Source: Filimonas lacunae (lineage in GTDB: Bacteria > Bacteroidota > Bacteroidia > Chitinophagales > Chitinophagaceae). From it: 64,000 nucleotides of DNA. Positions 48,645-57,480 of this stretch are shown here, piece after piece. The stretch is from positions 3,348,001 through 3,412,000 of the forward strand of contig NZ_AP017422.1 of assembly GCF_002355595.1 (NCBI RefSeq), read 5' to 3'. Each line of letters opens with the position of its first letter. Within the stretch, counting starts at the first letter, position 1. A program made the translations under genes and the position numbers. The notes beneath the pieces are model-generated. The model was not told where the DNA came from, did not search any database, and saw only the letters and a program-made list of their open reading frames with translations.

Positions 48645-51600
48645 ATGAATGTAACTACTGCTGGTGTTAAAGGATACGAATATCAATACAAGGCAATTAT
48701 TGCCCTAGGTTTGCTGAATCTGCGTCAAAGTAGATCAATCTTTATTGAAAAAGATGGAGGTGAAGATGGACAGATCACCATCACACATAACGGGCAAGAC
48801 CATATTGTTGAGGTACAAATGAAAGATACAATAGCCGACATTTCGCTTTCAACTTTTGTGAAATGGCTATGTCATTTTCCGGCAAATTTAGCACAAGACA
48901 ACTTGCTTGATCGGGTTATAAATAAAAAACATACAGCCCTTATTATTACCTCTGGACGCTGTCTAGATGACGTACATCTTTTCAGCCAGAGGTTTAAAGA
49001 TTTGTCAAGCCATAATAGTTTAAAACTTACAAAAACATGGCAAAAAGATTTCTGTAAAGAGCTAGATAAAAATGGCTTTACAGGCTCTACTACATTACAG
49101 ACAAAACGCAACTCTTTCTGTAAGGCACAAGCTACAGACCTTCAAAACTCACTTACTCTAGAGCATGATCTTTCAAAGATACTTATCTGGGATGGATTGA
49201 CAGCTGATTCACTAGATAACGAAATTCTTCAGTTACTTAACAGGCTTTATCTTGTTCCACAGTCCGCAAGTGAAACCTTGTATTTTAAATTACTAGAAGC
49301 AGTCAAAGAATCTAGAGATCAAAAAACAGATCTTACTCCTATATTTAAAAAATTGATTAATGAATATGAAGGCGAAGCTCCAATAATCGACCCCAACTAC
49401 AAATCAAGGAGCGAAGAATCAACACTAACTCAACAACTAGAGATTCAGGGAGTCTTATTATTAAAGGGGGTAACACAAGCCGGCAAAAGCGAATTAGCAA
49501 AGAAAATTGCTGACTACTTCCACAAAAAAGGTTTTACTTATAAAATATGTACAGAGATTGAACACGCAGAACAATTCTTAAATCTAAATATTAAAGAAGA
49601 TAAAATATTAGTTATTGAAGATCCGTGGGGACACGTAGCAGTGGTAGATAATGGCCTGAACAAATGGAAAAAATTAGAAAATCTTATTAAAAACAAACAA
49701 CCTCAACATAAGATCATCGTCACCTCCCGCAACGAAATTCTTCAGGAGCTAAGCGCCGGGGGCTTTGTGACACAAAATCAGATAGCAGGCTATAATTGGG
49801 CTAACACTACTATTATAGAAAATAAAACATTAGATAGCTTTTGGCGAATATTTGCAGATGAAGCCAAGCTGAATAATAAAATAGTGAAGTTGATCGAAGA
49901 TCATATTTCTATCTGCCCTCCTGATCATCTTTTACAAATCGGCGAACTTCAATACCTGGCAAGGTATGATCAGGAAGATTTGGTAAACCAACCATTGGAA
50001 GGATTACTCCATATCGCTCGGCATAACTCCTCTCAAATAGCTTCAGACATTCAATCCAAAGATGAAGAAACAGCTACAATACTAGCGACATTGGCAATCT
50101 CCGTTGATACAATTACCGGCATTTCCCCCCAGGACTTAGGGTACCTGCTATCAGAGGACAACGTTGAATACGGAACCTTGCCTGAAATTAATTGGTCGAA
50201 TCAACGCTCGAAAAAGAAAGCATCCTATCCAGAATATAAACACTCATTTTCATTTACCACAGGAAATCAAAAAGCTCTTGAATATTTAGAAAGAAGGGGG
50301 ATTATAATTTTCAATGGTGTGCAATTTTTTTTTACACATCCTAATTTTTATGAAGCTGGTAAACAACTTATTACAACCGGAGGTACATTTCGTCAAACGA
50401 GGATCTTTAATTTCTATCGCAAAGCACTCAGTTTGCTTACTCCAAGAAACGTTATTTTGGCAGCCAAACACTTTGATTTCTTATCCAATGACACCAATAT
50501 TAAAGATAAATCAAAAGTATTTGAACTGGCAGTGCACGGCAAAAAATCTATTTTCCCAGCTGCTAGAGATATATGTCTAGTATTTCTCATTAAGCATATT
50601 TCCGATGTTGGAAATGAAATTGAAACCAGCATTATTAACACCCTTGAATATTATGATATAGACCCAATTGAAATTGCGTGGCATGAAGGTTTCCCATTTA
50701 TATCAAACGAAAATGAAGGCATATTACCTCATAGATATTACACTATTACAGATGAAGATTTTAAGGCAATAGAAGATAAGTTTAACACTGATCAAAAGGT
50801 TAGTCCCTTGGATGCGTGGCATTTTATCTTAGGCGCATCCAGCAGAAATAAATACATTTTAAACGACAAAATATTTAAATACCTCATTCAATATGACGAA
50901 GTATTTATTAGGAAAGAAGTTTGTCGCTCAATATTCATGCAAGGAAATTCAGCTAAAATCCAGCACTTATCTACTTTATACACTGATAATCATCCTTCAG
51001 TAGTATTCACTGCTATCAGGTATTCATTGAATAACTGGAATTTATTTGACCAGGAAAAGAAAAGCTTTCTATTGCCATTGATTAAAAAGGTAATAAAAAC
51101 ACAAGCGGTTTCCGTACGTACGAATCGTCTATTCAGTACGTTTAGTAAAGAACATACGCATGAAGCTATTAACTGGTCTTCATTAAATCCAGCAGAGACA
51201 AGAGAACTTTGGAACATATGGGGAGAGCTTTATCCCATTTACTTAGAACATCTACCATCCTCAGCCTTTTTAAACCCTGGAAGATTTGGAAACACAATTG
51301 ATGAAGCATTTAAATATTTAAGCAAACCCATAGGTATGGCGGTTTTAGACGCTTGGTATAACCGCATTGATTTCAAAATAACCAACAATGAAGTCTTAGA
51401 TGAATTCGAATTATGTATAGCTGATATTCTTTTGAATTTCACAGAGGATGACGCAGCTATTCGCTCGAAACTATTCAATAAACTTTTATCTTACAACGAT
51501 ACAAGTTTTATGGTATCTACCTTAAAGTGGACAGTAAGATATTGGGACAACCTGGCAGAATATGAGAAAAAACAAATACTCGACCTTGTTAAAGATGATA

Positions 51601-52493
51601 GAAATGATTCCAGGTGGATTAAAGCTGTTTTATTAACCTGCGAGCGCCCACCGGAAGAAATACAGAATGCTTTGTTCGGAGAATCTGTCTTTTTATTACC
51701 ACCAGAGGAATTTATCAAAAAACTTGACACTCAAATTTTATCAGATTCATTAGCATTTTATTTCGGAAAACCACAACCACTTTGGTGGCTTGCGACACAA
51801 AGAAAAAATATCAAATTCTGGCAATCAGTTATTACTTACATACTTGAAAATAATATAGCGCCTTTCTTTAAAAATTGTATGTCAGAATTAGTATTTGCTG
51901 GCTTGAACGGGTTTGGAGGAACATGGCCAGGTGGCATGGGTACTTGGAAGTTGGTCTGCAATAACACAACGGATAAAAAACTAGTTACAGAGGAACTCAT
52001 TTATGGAATGACAGAATGTTCTTATGTTTTGCACGACACAGCTGAGATGATTAAATTATTGCATGGACGTTATATCAAAGACGGCTCGGAAGAAGATTTC
52101 ATAAAACTACTTGAACAAAATATTGAAGCATTGCATTATTATGGGACATCCGAACTTTACGAAGTGCTTGGCAATGAAATTTTTGGAACACTATTAGCAA
52201 CAATTCAACCTGATGCAACGATAATTCAATCACTTGAAATTCTTGTTAAAGAAAACAACCAAACCCAATTAAAGGATGTTCTAAACGATTTAACAGAAAG
52301 AAAAAAAAGTGTAAGAATGAAAGCCACTATTCTCATATTACAAAAAAACTTGAAGAAATATGCAGACTATAGTTCCTTTGAAGAGCTGGTAATTAACCTA
52401 CCCGACAACATTCGTTGGATAGGAGAAAAAGAGAAAGAAAAATTTGAAAACTCACGCAAAGAAAAACTCCCAAATTGGATAGGAATTAACTAA
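48645..52493 (+). CDS. Nuclease-nSTAND NTPase, Avs/AVAST-like candidate anti-phage effector
   Basis: A 1282-residue protein from the ATG at 48645. Residues 8-165 look like a Cap4/dsDNA-endonuclease-type PD-(D/E)xK domain: 'GVKGYEYQYKAIIALGLLNL', then 'FIEKDGGEDGQITI' and 'DHIVEVQMKD' with the active-site E-x-K-like strand. Residues about 255-480 are an nSTAND3-like NTPase: Walker A 'GVTQAGKSE' (275-283), Walker B 'ILVIEDPWG' (321-329), sensor-like 'KIIVTSRNEI'. The C-terminal 750 residues are helical, repeat-like and presumably the recognition part. The gene is AT-rich compared with flanking genes and starts a defence-like island. Nuclease-STAND-sensor order matches Avs-type proteins; the trigger is unknown. 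Confidence 0.85.
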   Translation: MNVTTAGVKGYEYQYKAIIALGLLNLRQSRSIFIEKDGGEDGQITITHNGQDHIVEVQMKDTIADISLSTFVKWLCHFPANLAQDNLLDRVINKKHTALIITSGRCLDDVHLFSQRFKDLSSHNSLKLTKTWQKDFCKELDKNGFTGSTTLQTKRNSFCKAQATDLQNSLTLEHDLSKILIWDGLTADSLDNEILQLLNRLYLVPQSASETLYFKLLEAVKESRDQKTDLTPIFKKLINEYEGEAPIIDPNYKSRSEESTLTQQLEIQGVLLLKGVTQAGKSELAKKIADYFHKKGFTYKICTEIEHAEQFLNLNIKEDKILVIEDPWGHVAVVDNGLNKWKKLENLIKNKQPQHKIIVTSRNEILQELSAGGFVTQNQIAGYNWANTTIIENKTLDSFWRIFADEAKLNNKIVKLIEDHISICPPDHLLQIGELQYLARYDQEDLVNQPLEGLLHIARHNSSQIASDIQSKDEETATILATLAISVDTITGISPQDLGYLLSEDNVEYGTLPEINWSNQRSKKKASYPEYKHSFSFTTGNQKALEYLERRGIIIFNGVQFFFTHPNFYEAGKQLITTGGTFRQTRIFNFYRKALSLLTPRNVILAAKHFDFLSNDTNIKDKSKVFELAVHGKKSIFPAARDICLVFLIKHISDVGNEIETSIINTLEYYDIDPIEIAWHEGFPFISNENEGILPHRYYTITDEDFKAIEDKFNTDQKVSPLDAWHFILGASSRNKYILNDKIFKYLIQYDEVFIRKEVCRSIFMQGNSAKIQHLSTLYTDNHPSVVFTAIRYSLNNWNLFDQEKKSFLLPLIKKVIKTQAVSVRTNRLFSTFSKEHTHEAINWSSLNPAETRELWNIWGELYPIYLEHLPSSAFLNPGRFGNTIDEAFKYLSKPIGMAVLDAWYNRIDFKITNNEVLDEFELCIADILLNFTEDDAAIRSKLFNKLLSYNDTSFMVSTLKWTVRYWDNLAEYEKKQILDLVKDDRNDSRWIKAVLLTCERPPEEIQNALFGESVFLLPPEEFIKKLDTQILSDSLAFYFGKPQPLWWLATQRKNIKFWQSVITYILENNIAPFFKNCMSELVFAGLNGFGGTWPGGMGTWKLVCNNTTDKKLVTEELIYGMTECSYVLHDTAEMIKLLHGRYIKDGSEEDFIKLLEQNIEALHYYGTSELYEVLGNEIFGTLLATIQPDATIIQSLEILVKENNQTQLKDVLNDLTERKKSVRMKATILILQKNLKKYADYSSFEELVINLPDNIRWIGEKEKEKFENSRKEKLPNWIGIN

Positions 52494-52517
52494 ACCAACG
52501 TTCTAATTAAATAAATA

Positions 52518-52564
52518 ACAGCAGCTGTCTATTAAATAGCATTTTAATACTAGATAGCTGCTGT
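52518..52564. terminator. Bidirectional terminator between nSTAND and membrane-protein genes
   Basis: ACAGCAGCTGTCT (52518-52530) pairs with AGATAGCTGCTGT (52552-52564) with a single G-U, 21-nt loop, between two convergent genes. Confidence 0.7.
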
Positions 52565-52610
52565 ATTTCAATCAGAAAGATTATACTACTATCTTAAATT
52601 TTATTACAAG

Positions 52611-53105
52611 CTATTTATTACACCACCAAGGGCCAAAAGTGACAATTATAAACATGTATAATACATAGAAAATTCCCAGCAAAAAATACACAGCCCTCTT
52701 GTTTCTTAAAATACAAGCAAAATGCCCAATCCTAATCCCTTTATTATTTACGACAACTCTATTACCTTCTGCAAACAACTCGCCTCTATTTCTTAATAAC
52801 TGATATTCTTCCGGCTCTGCTTCCTTAGCTTGCTCCATTCTAAAATGGTAGTAATCTGAATTGCGAAGAAATGTACCAGTCCAAGGAATCATTAGAAGAA
52901 ATCCTAATATCCCAGCGATAAAGCAAGGCCAATTTGACAAAAATGTTAGCGGCTTTAAATTTGACACCATCTGACCTACAAAACCAAGAAGCAGAGTATT
53001 TGTAACGAGAAATGCAGAAAGAATTGTCCATAACATTTGGCCTTCATAAATCAGTAATTGCGTAGCCATTTCATATTTTTTAATTCGCCTATCGTAATCT
53101 TTCAT
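52611..53105 (-). CDS. Small three-TM membrane protein of the defence-like island
   Basis: A 164-residue protein. A cytosolic charged start ('MKDYDRRIKKYEMATQLLIY') is followed by three hydrophobic helices near residues 24-47 ('LSAFLVTNTLLLGFVGQMV'), 59-80 ('FIAGILGFLLMIPWTG') and 138-161 ('YFLLGIFYVLYMFIIVTFG'), with a soluble loop between the second and third. The 'YEGQMLWTILSAFLVTNTLL' stretch recalls RipA/SLATT-like small membrane proteins often found with nucleotide or nuclease defence genes. It lies 89 bp downstream of the SMEK gene on the same strand. It could be a pore-forming or anchoring partner; that is inference. Confidence 0.75.
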   Translation of the reverse strand: MKDYDRRIKKYEMATQLLIYEGQMLWTILSAFLVTNTLLLGFVGQMVSNLKPLTFLSNWPCFIAGILGFLLMIPWTGTFLRNSDYYHFRMEQAKEAEPEEYQLLRNRGELFAEGNRVVVNNKGIRIGHFACILRNKRAVYFLLGIFYVLYMFIIVTFGPWWCNK

Positions 53106-53194
53106 AAAGCATTCAATTAAGTTTATTTATTTTTACAATTATATTTGCCCCATCCAAGCAAATGGGGTATAATATTAAATTATTTCAAGCACCA

Positions 53195-54172
53195 TCATTC
53201 ATCTGCATCAAGAAGTGTAAAATCTAAAGCTACAAGAACCTTTTTTAGGCAGTCATTCTTTATCGCAAAATCAACAACACCTATCATCTCATCTTCAAAA
53301 TTTGTCGAAAAAGAGGTATCCCCTTCCTCAGGCTCACTAATAAGGCGTCTTTTAATCAAAATACTTAATTCTTCCTTAATTTCTTTTTCTGGAGATTTAA
53401 GCTTTCTCTTTAATTCATTATAATCTACAGTAAAATTGCCGTTATCGTTTTCGCCTAAGCTAATAAATATTTCAAGAAAGTCCCTCGTTATTCTAGGCAA
53501 TTGTTTAAGTTGCTTAAAAACATTCTTTACTTCATCAAATGAAGCATCCTCATAATCTAATAAATATTTAGTAGCATTATTGGGAACTGTATTAGGCGAC
53601 ACTTCAAGTTTATCAGCGAATGTTGTCGGAAATTCCCCCTTACCATTAGGCACTTCTATTTCCGTCAACACAACATTTAAATCTTTTTCAAATAGCTTTT
53701 TTAATTCATACAGTTCATCAAATTTCAATGAAATGATTTTTTTGGACAAATCACTAAAGTCCCATATATTATCGTTACTAAAGGAACACTTCTCTTTCAA
53801 GGCTTCATTGATAGCAGTGTAGGACGACTGTTTTTCTCCTAATATAAAAACAATTACTTTTTTGTATCGTTCTAGTTGTTCCCTAGTAATAGCATCTAAC
53901 GTCCTATTAATTTTATCAGATGTACTAGTAGAAGTTATTTGAAATGCTACACTTTTTTTAACATCTCCTAAATCAAGACCAGGTTCATTAGAGCGGTCTT
54001 GATTTAAATTTTTAACGTTATAATCCCAACATATATTTATTACATCTTTGATAAAATCTTCGCAAAACTTATTCAGATCCGTTAATCCCAACTGACAGCG
54101 AAAGCTAATTTTCCCCTGGAGAACACTTAGGTCATCCACAATCTTTCCAATGATAAATCCTCTTGTTAACAT
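53195..54172 (-). CDS. SMEK-domain protein
   Basis: A 325-residue soluble protein. The first 150 residues match the SMEK domain as I know it from prokaryotic defence proteins: 'LTRGFIIGKIVDDLSVLQGK', 'GLTDLNKFCEDFIKDVINI', 'RSNEPGLDLGD' and 'AFQITSTSTSDKINRTLD', the pattern of a degenerate restriction-endonuclease-like core with 'GLDLGD...AFQIT'. The remaining part is helical and ends in an acidic winged-helix-like stretch ('NELKRKLKSPEKEIKEELS', 'ILIKRRLISEPEEGDTS'). There is no STAND or NTPase domain, unlike most SMEK proteins. It lies between the HNH-TonB_C gene (174 bp upstream) and the three-TM gene, all on one strand. Confidence 0.78.
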   Translation of the reverse strand: MLTRGFIIGKIVDDLSVLQGKISFRCQLGLTDLNKFCEDFIKDVINICWDYNVKNLNQDRSNEPGLDLGDVKKSVAFQITSTSTSDKINRTLDAITREQLERYKKVIVFILGEKQSSYTAINEALKEKCSFSNDNIWDFSDLSKKIISLKFDELYELKKLFEKDLNVVLTEIEVPNGKGEFPTTFADKLEVSPNTVPNNATKYLLDYEDASFDEVKNVFKQLKQLPRITRDFLEIFISLGENDNGNFTVDYNELKRKLKSPEKEIKEELSILIKRRLISEPEEGDTSFSTNFEDEMIGVVDFAIKNDCLKKVLVALDFTLLDADE

Positions 54173-54346
54173 ATTTACTTCAATTTAATTCAACAATTAT
54201 CAAACCTACATTATTCCTAGTTTACAGCTCCAGAACTCCACATCTACTTAAGTGTATTTATCAAATTCAACCACATACAATAAAACATTTAAACAATTAC
54301 ATAATGCACAGTATATTTTAATAATGAGATTATTTACTTAGGTACG

Positions 54347-55555
54347 TTATTTTTCCCTTACTTGAAATGTAATCATCTGTTTCTGCCTATAATTGACGGC
54401 CTCTCCATTTTGAACTGCAGGAAACCATTTGGGAGAGTTAGATATGACACGGATAGCTTCTTGAGCAGAGCCGTATCCGGGATTATTTAGTGCAGTTACA
54501 TTTATAACAGAACCGTCTTGGGCTATTGAAAAGAGAAGCGTTACTGTATAATTTCCGGGAGGGGCACCATTTTCTATGGGAATTTCAGTATTTATATTAC
54601 TAGCAATAAATCTCCTCCACGCTTCATCTCCCCCCGGAAACTTAGCGGGTATTTTTCCTTTTTCTAAATCGGCACCATCCCTTTCTGCTACATTATCTAA
54701 AACGCTTATATCTTCTGAATATACTCTTCCATCCCATGCAGCTTCCCACTTATTTATATCTCCACCCGAATAATACAAAAGTGCCTTTATTAAATCAACC
54801 ACCATTAACTCAGCTTTTTGCATCGCTCCATATCTAACGAACCCGCCTTCTATTGACCCCATATTTTCAACGCCGGAGCGAGTCATTAATTTATAATGCC
54901 ATTTTTCAAATGCCGCAACACATTCACTGAAATATTGCCGTGGTTCATGACCGGAAAAATGTTCATCGGGATAAAATTTGCATAAAACAACATACACACC
55001 TTCATAAAAGTGCAATATGGAAGCTATGCCATCTGAATTTTCTGATAAAATTCCACTATCGATCTTTTCTTTAGCATACTTTAAAATTATTTGTCTGATC
55101 TCTGCTATTTTAAACACATAAGTAGTTAATTCTTTTGCTTGATCATCATTTAAAAATGGATTACAACTTATAGACTCTCTATCTAGATCAATAGTAGCTA
55201 TATCTTCCATTGGATTTAAGAGACTTACATTAGATGTTACACTTTGCAAAGAAGCTATACGATCTGTTTCATCCCTTCGATATTGTACTCGTTTTAGCCA
55301 GTTTGATTTATATTCCTTGATCGTTTGTTCACTATACCCTCTAGCGAAACCGCCCTTTTGATGGACCAGCGAATGACAGTTCAGACATAATACAACTAGA
55401 TTTTCGATGCTATTGTCTGCCTTGTTTTCATTAATATGATGAACCTGTGCCGGCTTGGCTGCTTCATTACAAATGCTGCAAGTATTAGACGAGTGGTAAA
55501 GTAGTTTAGCTGCTACCTCTTCATCAATAGGTATTCGTTCTATTTTTTTACTCAT
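54347..55555 (-). CDS. HNH endonuclease fused to a TonB C-terminal domain
   Basis: A 402-residue protein from the ATG at 55555. Residues 25-70 are an HNH nuclease with a zinc ribbon: 'TCSICNEAAKPAQVHHINEN', then 'ENLVVLCLNCHSLVHQ'. Residues 100-300 are helical with no known motif. The last 97 residues are a clear TonB C-terminal domain: 'FPGGDEAWRRFIASNINTEI', 'YTVTLLFSIAQDGSVINVTA', 'GSAQEAIRVISNSPKWFPAV', 'QNGEAVNYRQKQMITFQV'. No signal peptide or membrane helix is present, so this TonB_C would be in the cytosol, away from its usual periplasmic place. First of three - strand genes with SMEK and three-TM partners; divergent from a DUF3883 gene. I know of no described protein with this pairing. 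Confidence 0.85.
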   Translation of the reverse strand: MSKKIERIPIDEEVAAKLLYHSSNTCSICNEAAKPAQVHHINENKADNSIENLVVLCLNCHSLVHQKGGFARGYSEQTIKEYKSNWLKRVQYRRDETDRIASLQSVTSNVSLLNPMEDIATIDLDRESISCNPFLNDDQAKELTTYVFKIAEIRQIILKYAKEKIDSGILSENSDGIASILHFYEGVYVVLCKFYPDEHFSGHEPRQYFSECVAAFEKWHYKLMTRSGVENMGSIEGGFVRYGAMQKAELMVVDLIKALLYYSGGDINKWEAAWDGRVYSEDISVLDNVAERDGADLEKGKIPAKFPGGDEAWRRFIASNINTEIPIENGAPPGNYTVTLLFSIAQDGSVINVTALNNPGYGSAQEAIRVISNSPKWFPAVQNGEAVNYRQKQMITFQVREK

Positions 55556-55633
55556 TTTCAGCTTTTTTAGACTATACACTGCAACCGACTAAAGCAACTA
55601 ATTTCTCTTATTACAGTTACCATCTTTTGCAAG

Positions 55634-55653
55634 ACTATCCAAATTGTGATAGT
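55634..55653. promoter_or_regulatory. Inverted repeat in the divergent promoter region of the island
   Basis: ACTATC, eight bases, GATAGT, in the 177-bp gap between the HNH-TonB_C and DUF3883 genes. Position fits an operator for both; no regulator gene is in the island. A TAAATTTG (TAnnTTTG) box lies 13 bp before the DUF3883 start. Confidence 0.3.
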
Positions 55654-55732
55654 TAAGTTACTGATTTAGAAATATTCTCCCAACTCAAATAAAAGTATTG
55701 ACATTGAAACTTTAAATTTGAGAAAAACCCTT

Positions 55733-56923
55733 ATGAATTACCAAGCGCTGCATGAATTGATTAAACTTTACAAAGACAATTTCACCCGAATTAACCATCT
55801 GGAAATATATAAATGGGAGGCAGTTAAGCACTTCCAGGACCACTGGCATATAGATTCAGATGATTTTACCGGCATGCTTAAAAATGCGCTTTCTAAAGCA
55901 GGCAACCTTATGGATTCCGGCAAGTATTTTCCTAGAAGAATGATATTCCAATTTGCCGAGTCAGATCCGGAAACAGTGCGAACCTGCTTCAAAAATTTAT
56001 ATGACGAATCTAAAGATCTTTATGACCGATTGAATCAATTTAATACCGCTATTCGAGAAGTGTGGCAAACACATTATTCTAATCTTGATAATTATTATCA
56101 AGATCCACGCGCTCGTCTGGTTTACTTGAATTTCAGATACCCTGACACTTATTTCTTTTATAAGTTCAGAATGTTCCAAAAAGTAGCTAAGCGTATTGAA
56201 TACCCCTGTGTGCCAAAAAAGAGTAAGGTTCAAGACGTATTTCATTATACAAACATGTGCTATCAGATACTACATGAAATAAAAAAGGATAATGAACTTC
56301 TAATTATGCACCAAGAGCGCCTGAATGAACATTGTTATGCGGATCCTAAATTTCATATCCTTACTCAAGATATAATATATGCAGCAGATAAGCATTTAGA
56401 TAACTTTTCGGCTGTTCCGATTGAAAACTTTCACTTTGACTTAATCGACACTGATTATACAATTTTCGATTCACAACCATCTTTTACAGGTCGATTTGTA
56501 GATTATCAAGGCAGACAAGCAGAAATGAGCCGGATTGGTCTATTAGGAGAACAATATGTCTTTGAGAGAGAATGCAATTTAATAGCAAGCTACAACATAA
56601 GAAAAAAGCCAAGACACGTCTCTGTGGAGGATGGTGATGGATTAGGGTTTGACATATTATCTTACAACAGCGATGGTAGCGAGAAATACATTGAAGTAAA
56701 GACTACCACCGGTCATTTTCATACTCCATTCTATATCACAAGGACAGAGTTAAACAAAAGCAGGGAACACCCCAATAAATATTGGCTTTATAGGGTATGC
56801 AACTTTAATGAAAGCGAAAAAAAAGCGAGCTTAATGCAGATTCCAGGTGATCTATCTCCATTTTGCGAAAATCCCAGTCAATACCTTGTAAAACTATCCC
56901 CTCAGCATTCATCCATCACTTAG
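55733..56923 (+). CDS. DUF3883 (NOV-C-like) PD-(D/E)xK-type protein
   Basis: A 396-residue protein from the ATG at 55733. The first 260 residues are mainly helical with no recognised domain. Residues about 265-375 are a DUF3883/NO VEIN C-terminal-like domain with a restriction-endonuclease core: Glu in 'IGLLGEQYVFEREC', Asp in 'HVSVEDGDGLGFDILSYN' and the E-x-K strand 'EKYIEVKTTTG', followed by 'FYITRTELNKSREHPNKYW', the family's conserved C-terminal block. DUF3883 is common in phage-defence and DNA-handling proteins. AT-rich like its neighbours; closes the island on the right. Confidence 0.85.
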   Translation: MNYQALHELIKLYKDNFTRINHLEIYKWEAVKHFQDHWHIDSDDFTGMLKNALSKAGNLMDSGKYFPRRMIFQFAESDPETVRTCFKNLYDESKDLYDRLNQFNTAIREVWQTHYSNLDNYYQDPRARLVYLNFRYPDTYFFYKFRMFQKVAKRIEYPCVPKKSKVQDVFHYTNMCYQILHEIKKDNELLIMHQERLNEHCYADPKFHILTQDIIYAADKHLDNFSAVPIENFHFDLIDTDYTIFDSQPSFTGRFVDYQGRQAEMSRIGLLGEQYVFERECNLIASYNIRKKPRHVSVEDGDGLGFDILSYNSDGSEKYIEVKTTTGHFHTPFYITRTELNKSREHPNKYWLYRVCNFNESEKKASLMQIPGDLSPFCENPSQYLVKLSPQHSSIT

Positions 56924-56994
56924 ATAAGTAAAGGAAAATATAAGCTACGAACAATTCAATGCAGAGGCTACCTTATGTAAGTACACTCGTTCAC

Positions 56995-57468
56995 CTATTC
57001 CCCATTCAAATAAGGCCCGCCCGTCTCCCCCCACCCCCAACGCGGCATAGGCTCCGTTACAGCAACACCCGTATGCTCCCCCTGCGAATTAATAACCGCA
57101 ATCCGCGTCCCCCATTCTATATAACCAACAAAAGCCGACCGGAACTCAGGATCGTCCGGCAATTCAATTTCATCAGCCGTTTCCAGCAACAGAAACACCC
57201 ACCGTTTCCGTTGCGCCTCTGTAAGATGTTTGGAAAAGTGTTTCTGAATCATAGTAAAATGGCAGCCACCTTCGGCGGTGTATGCCTCAGGCCCACCAAA
57301 CACTTCCGCAATAAAATGGGCTACATGCAGCTGATGATGTGGAGACATATGCTTGAATATAGGTTCCAGCAATTCATCTTTCAACACCTTTTTGTAAAAG
57401 GCGGCGGTAAGCTTTTCAAAGGCAGGCATGCCACCCGCCCACTCATACAAGGTTGGTATTTGTTTCAT
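56995..57468 (-). CDS. Group II truncated haemoglobin
   Basis: A 157-residue small globin. 'TLYEWAGGMPAFEKLTAAFY', 'LLEPIFKHMSPHHQLHVAHF' and 'VFGGPEAYTAEGGCHFTMIQ' follow the helices of 2-over-2 globins; the proximal His is in 'QKHFSKHLTEAQRKRWVFLL', and the Trp after it ('RKRW') marks group II. The C-terminus ends with 'PRWGWGETGGPYL'. Truncated haemoglobins handle O2, NO or peroxide, or supply oxygen to an oxygenase. It lies 12 bp after an ABM-like gene, with a divergent HxlR regulator next, so it may serve an oxidative small-molecule reaction. Confidence 0.92.
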   Translation of the reverse strand: MKQIPTLYEWAGGMPAFEKLTAAFYKKVLKDELLEPIFKHMSPHHQLHVAHFIAEVFGGPEAYTAEGGCHFTMIQKHFSKHLTEAQRKRWVFLLLETADEIELPDDPEFRSAFVGYIEWGTRIAVINSQGEHTGVAVTEPMPRWGWGETGGPYLNGE

Positions 57469-57480
57469 ACTATAATATCG

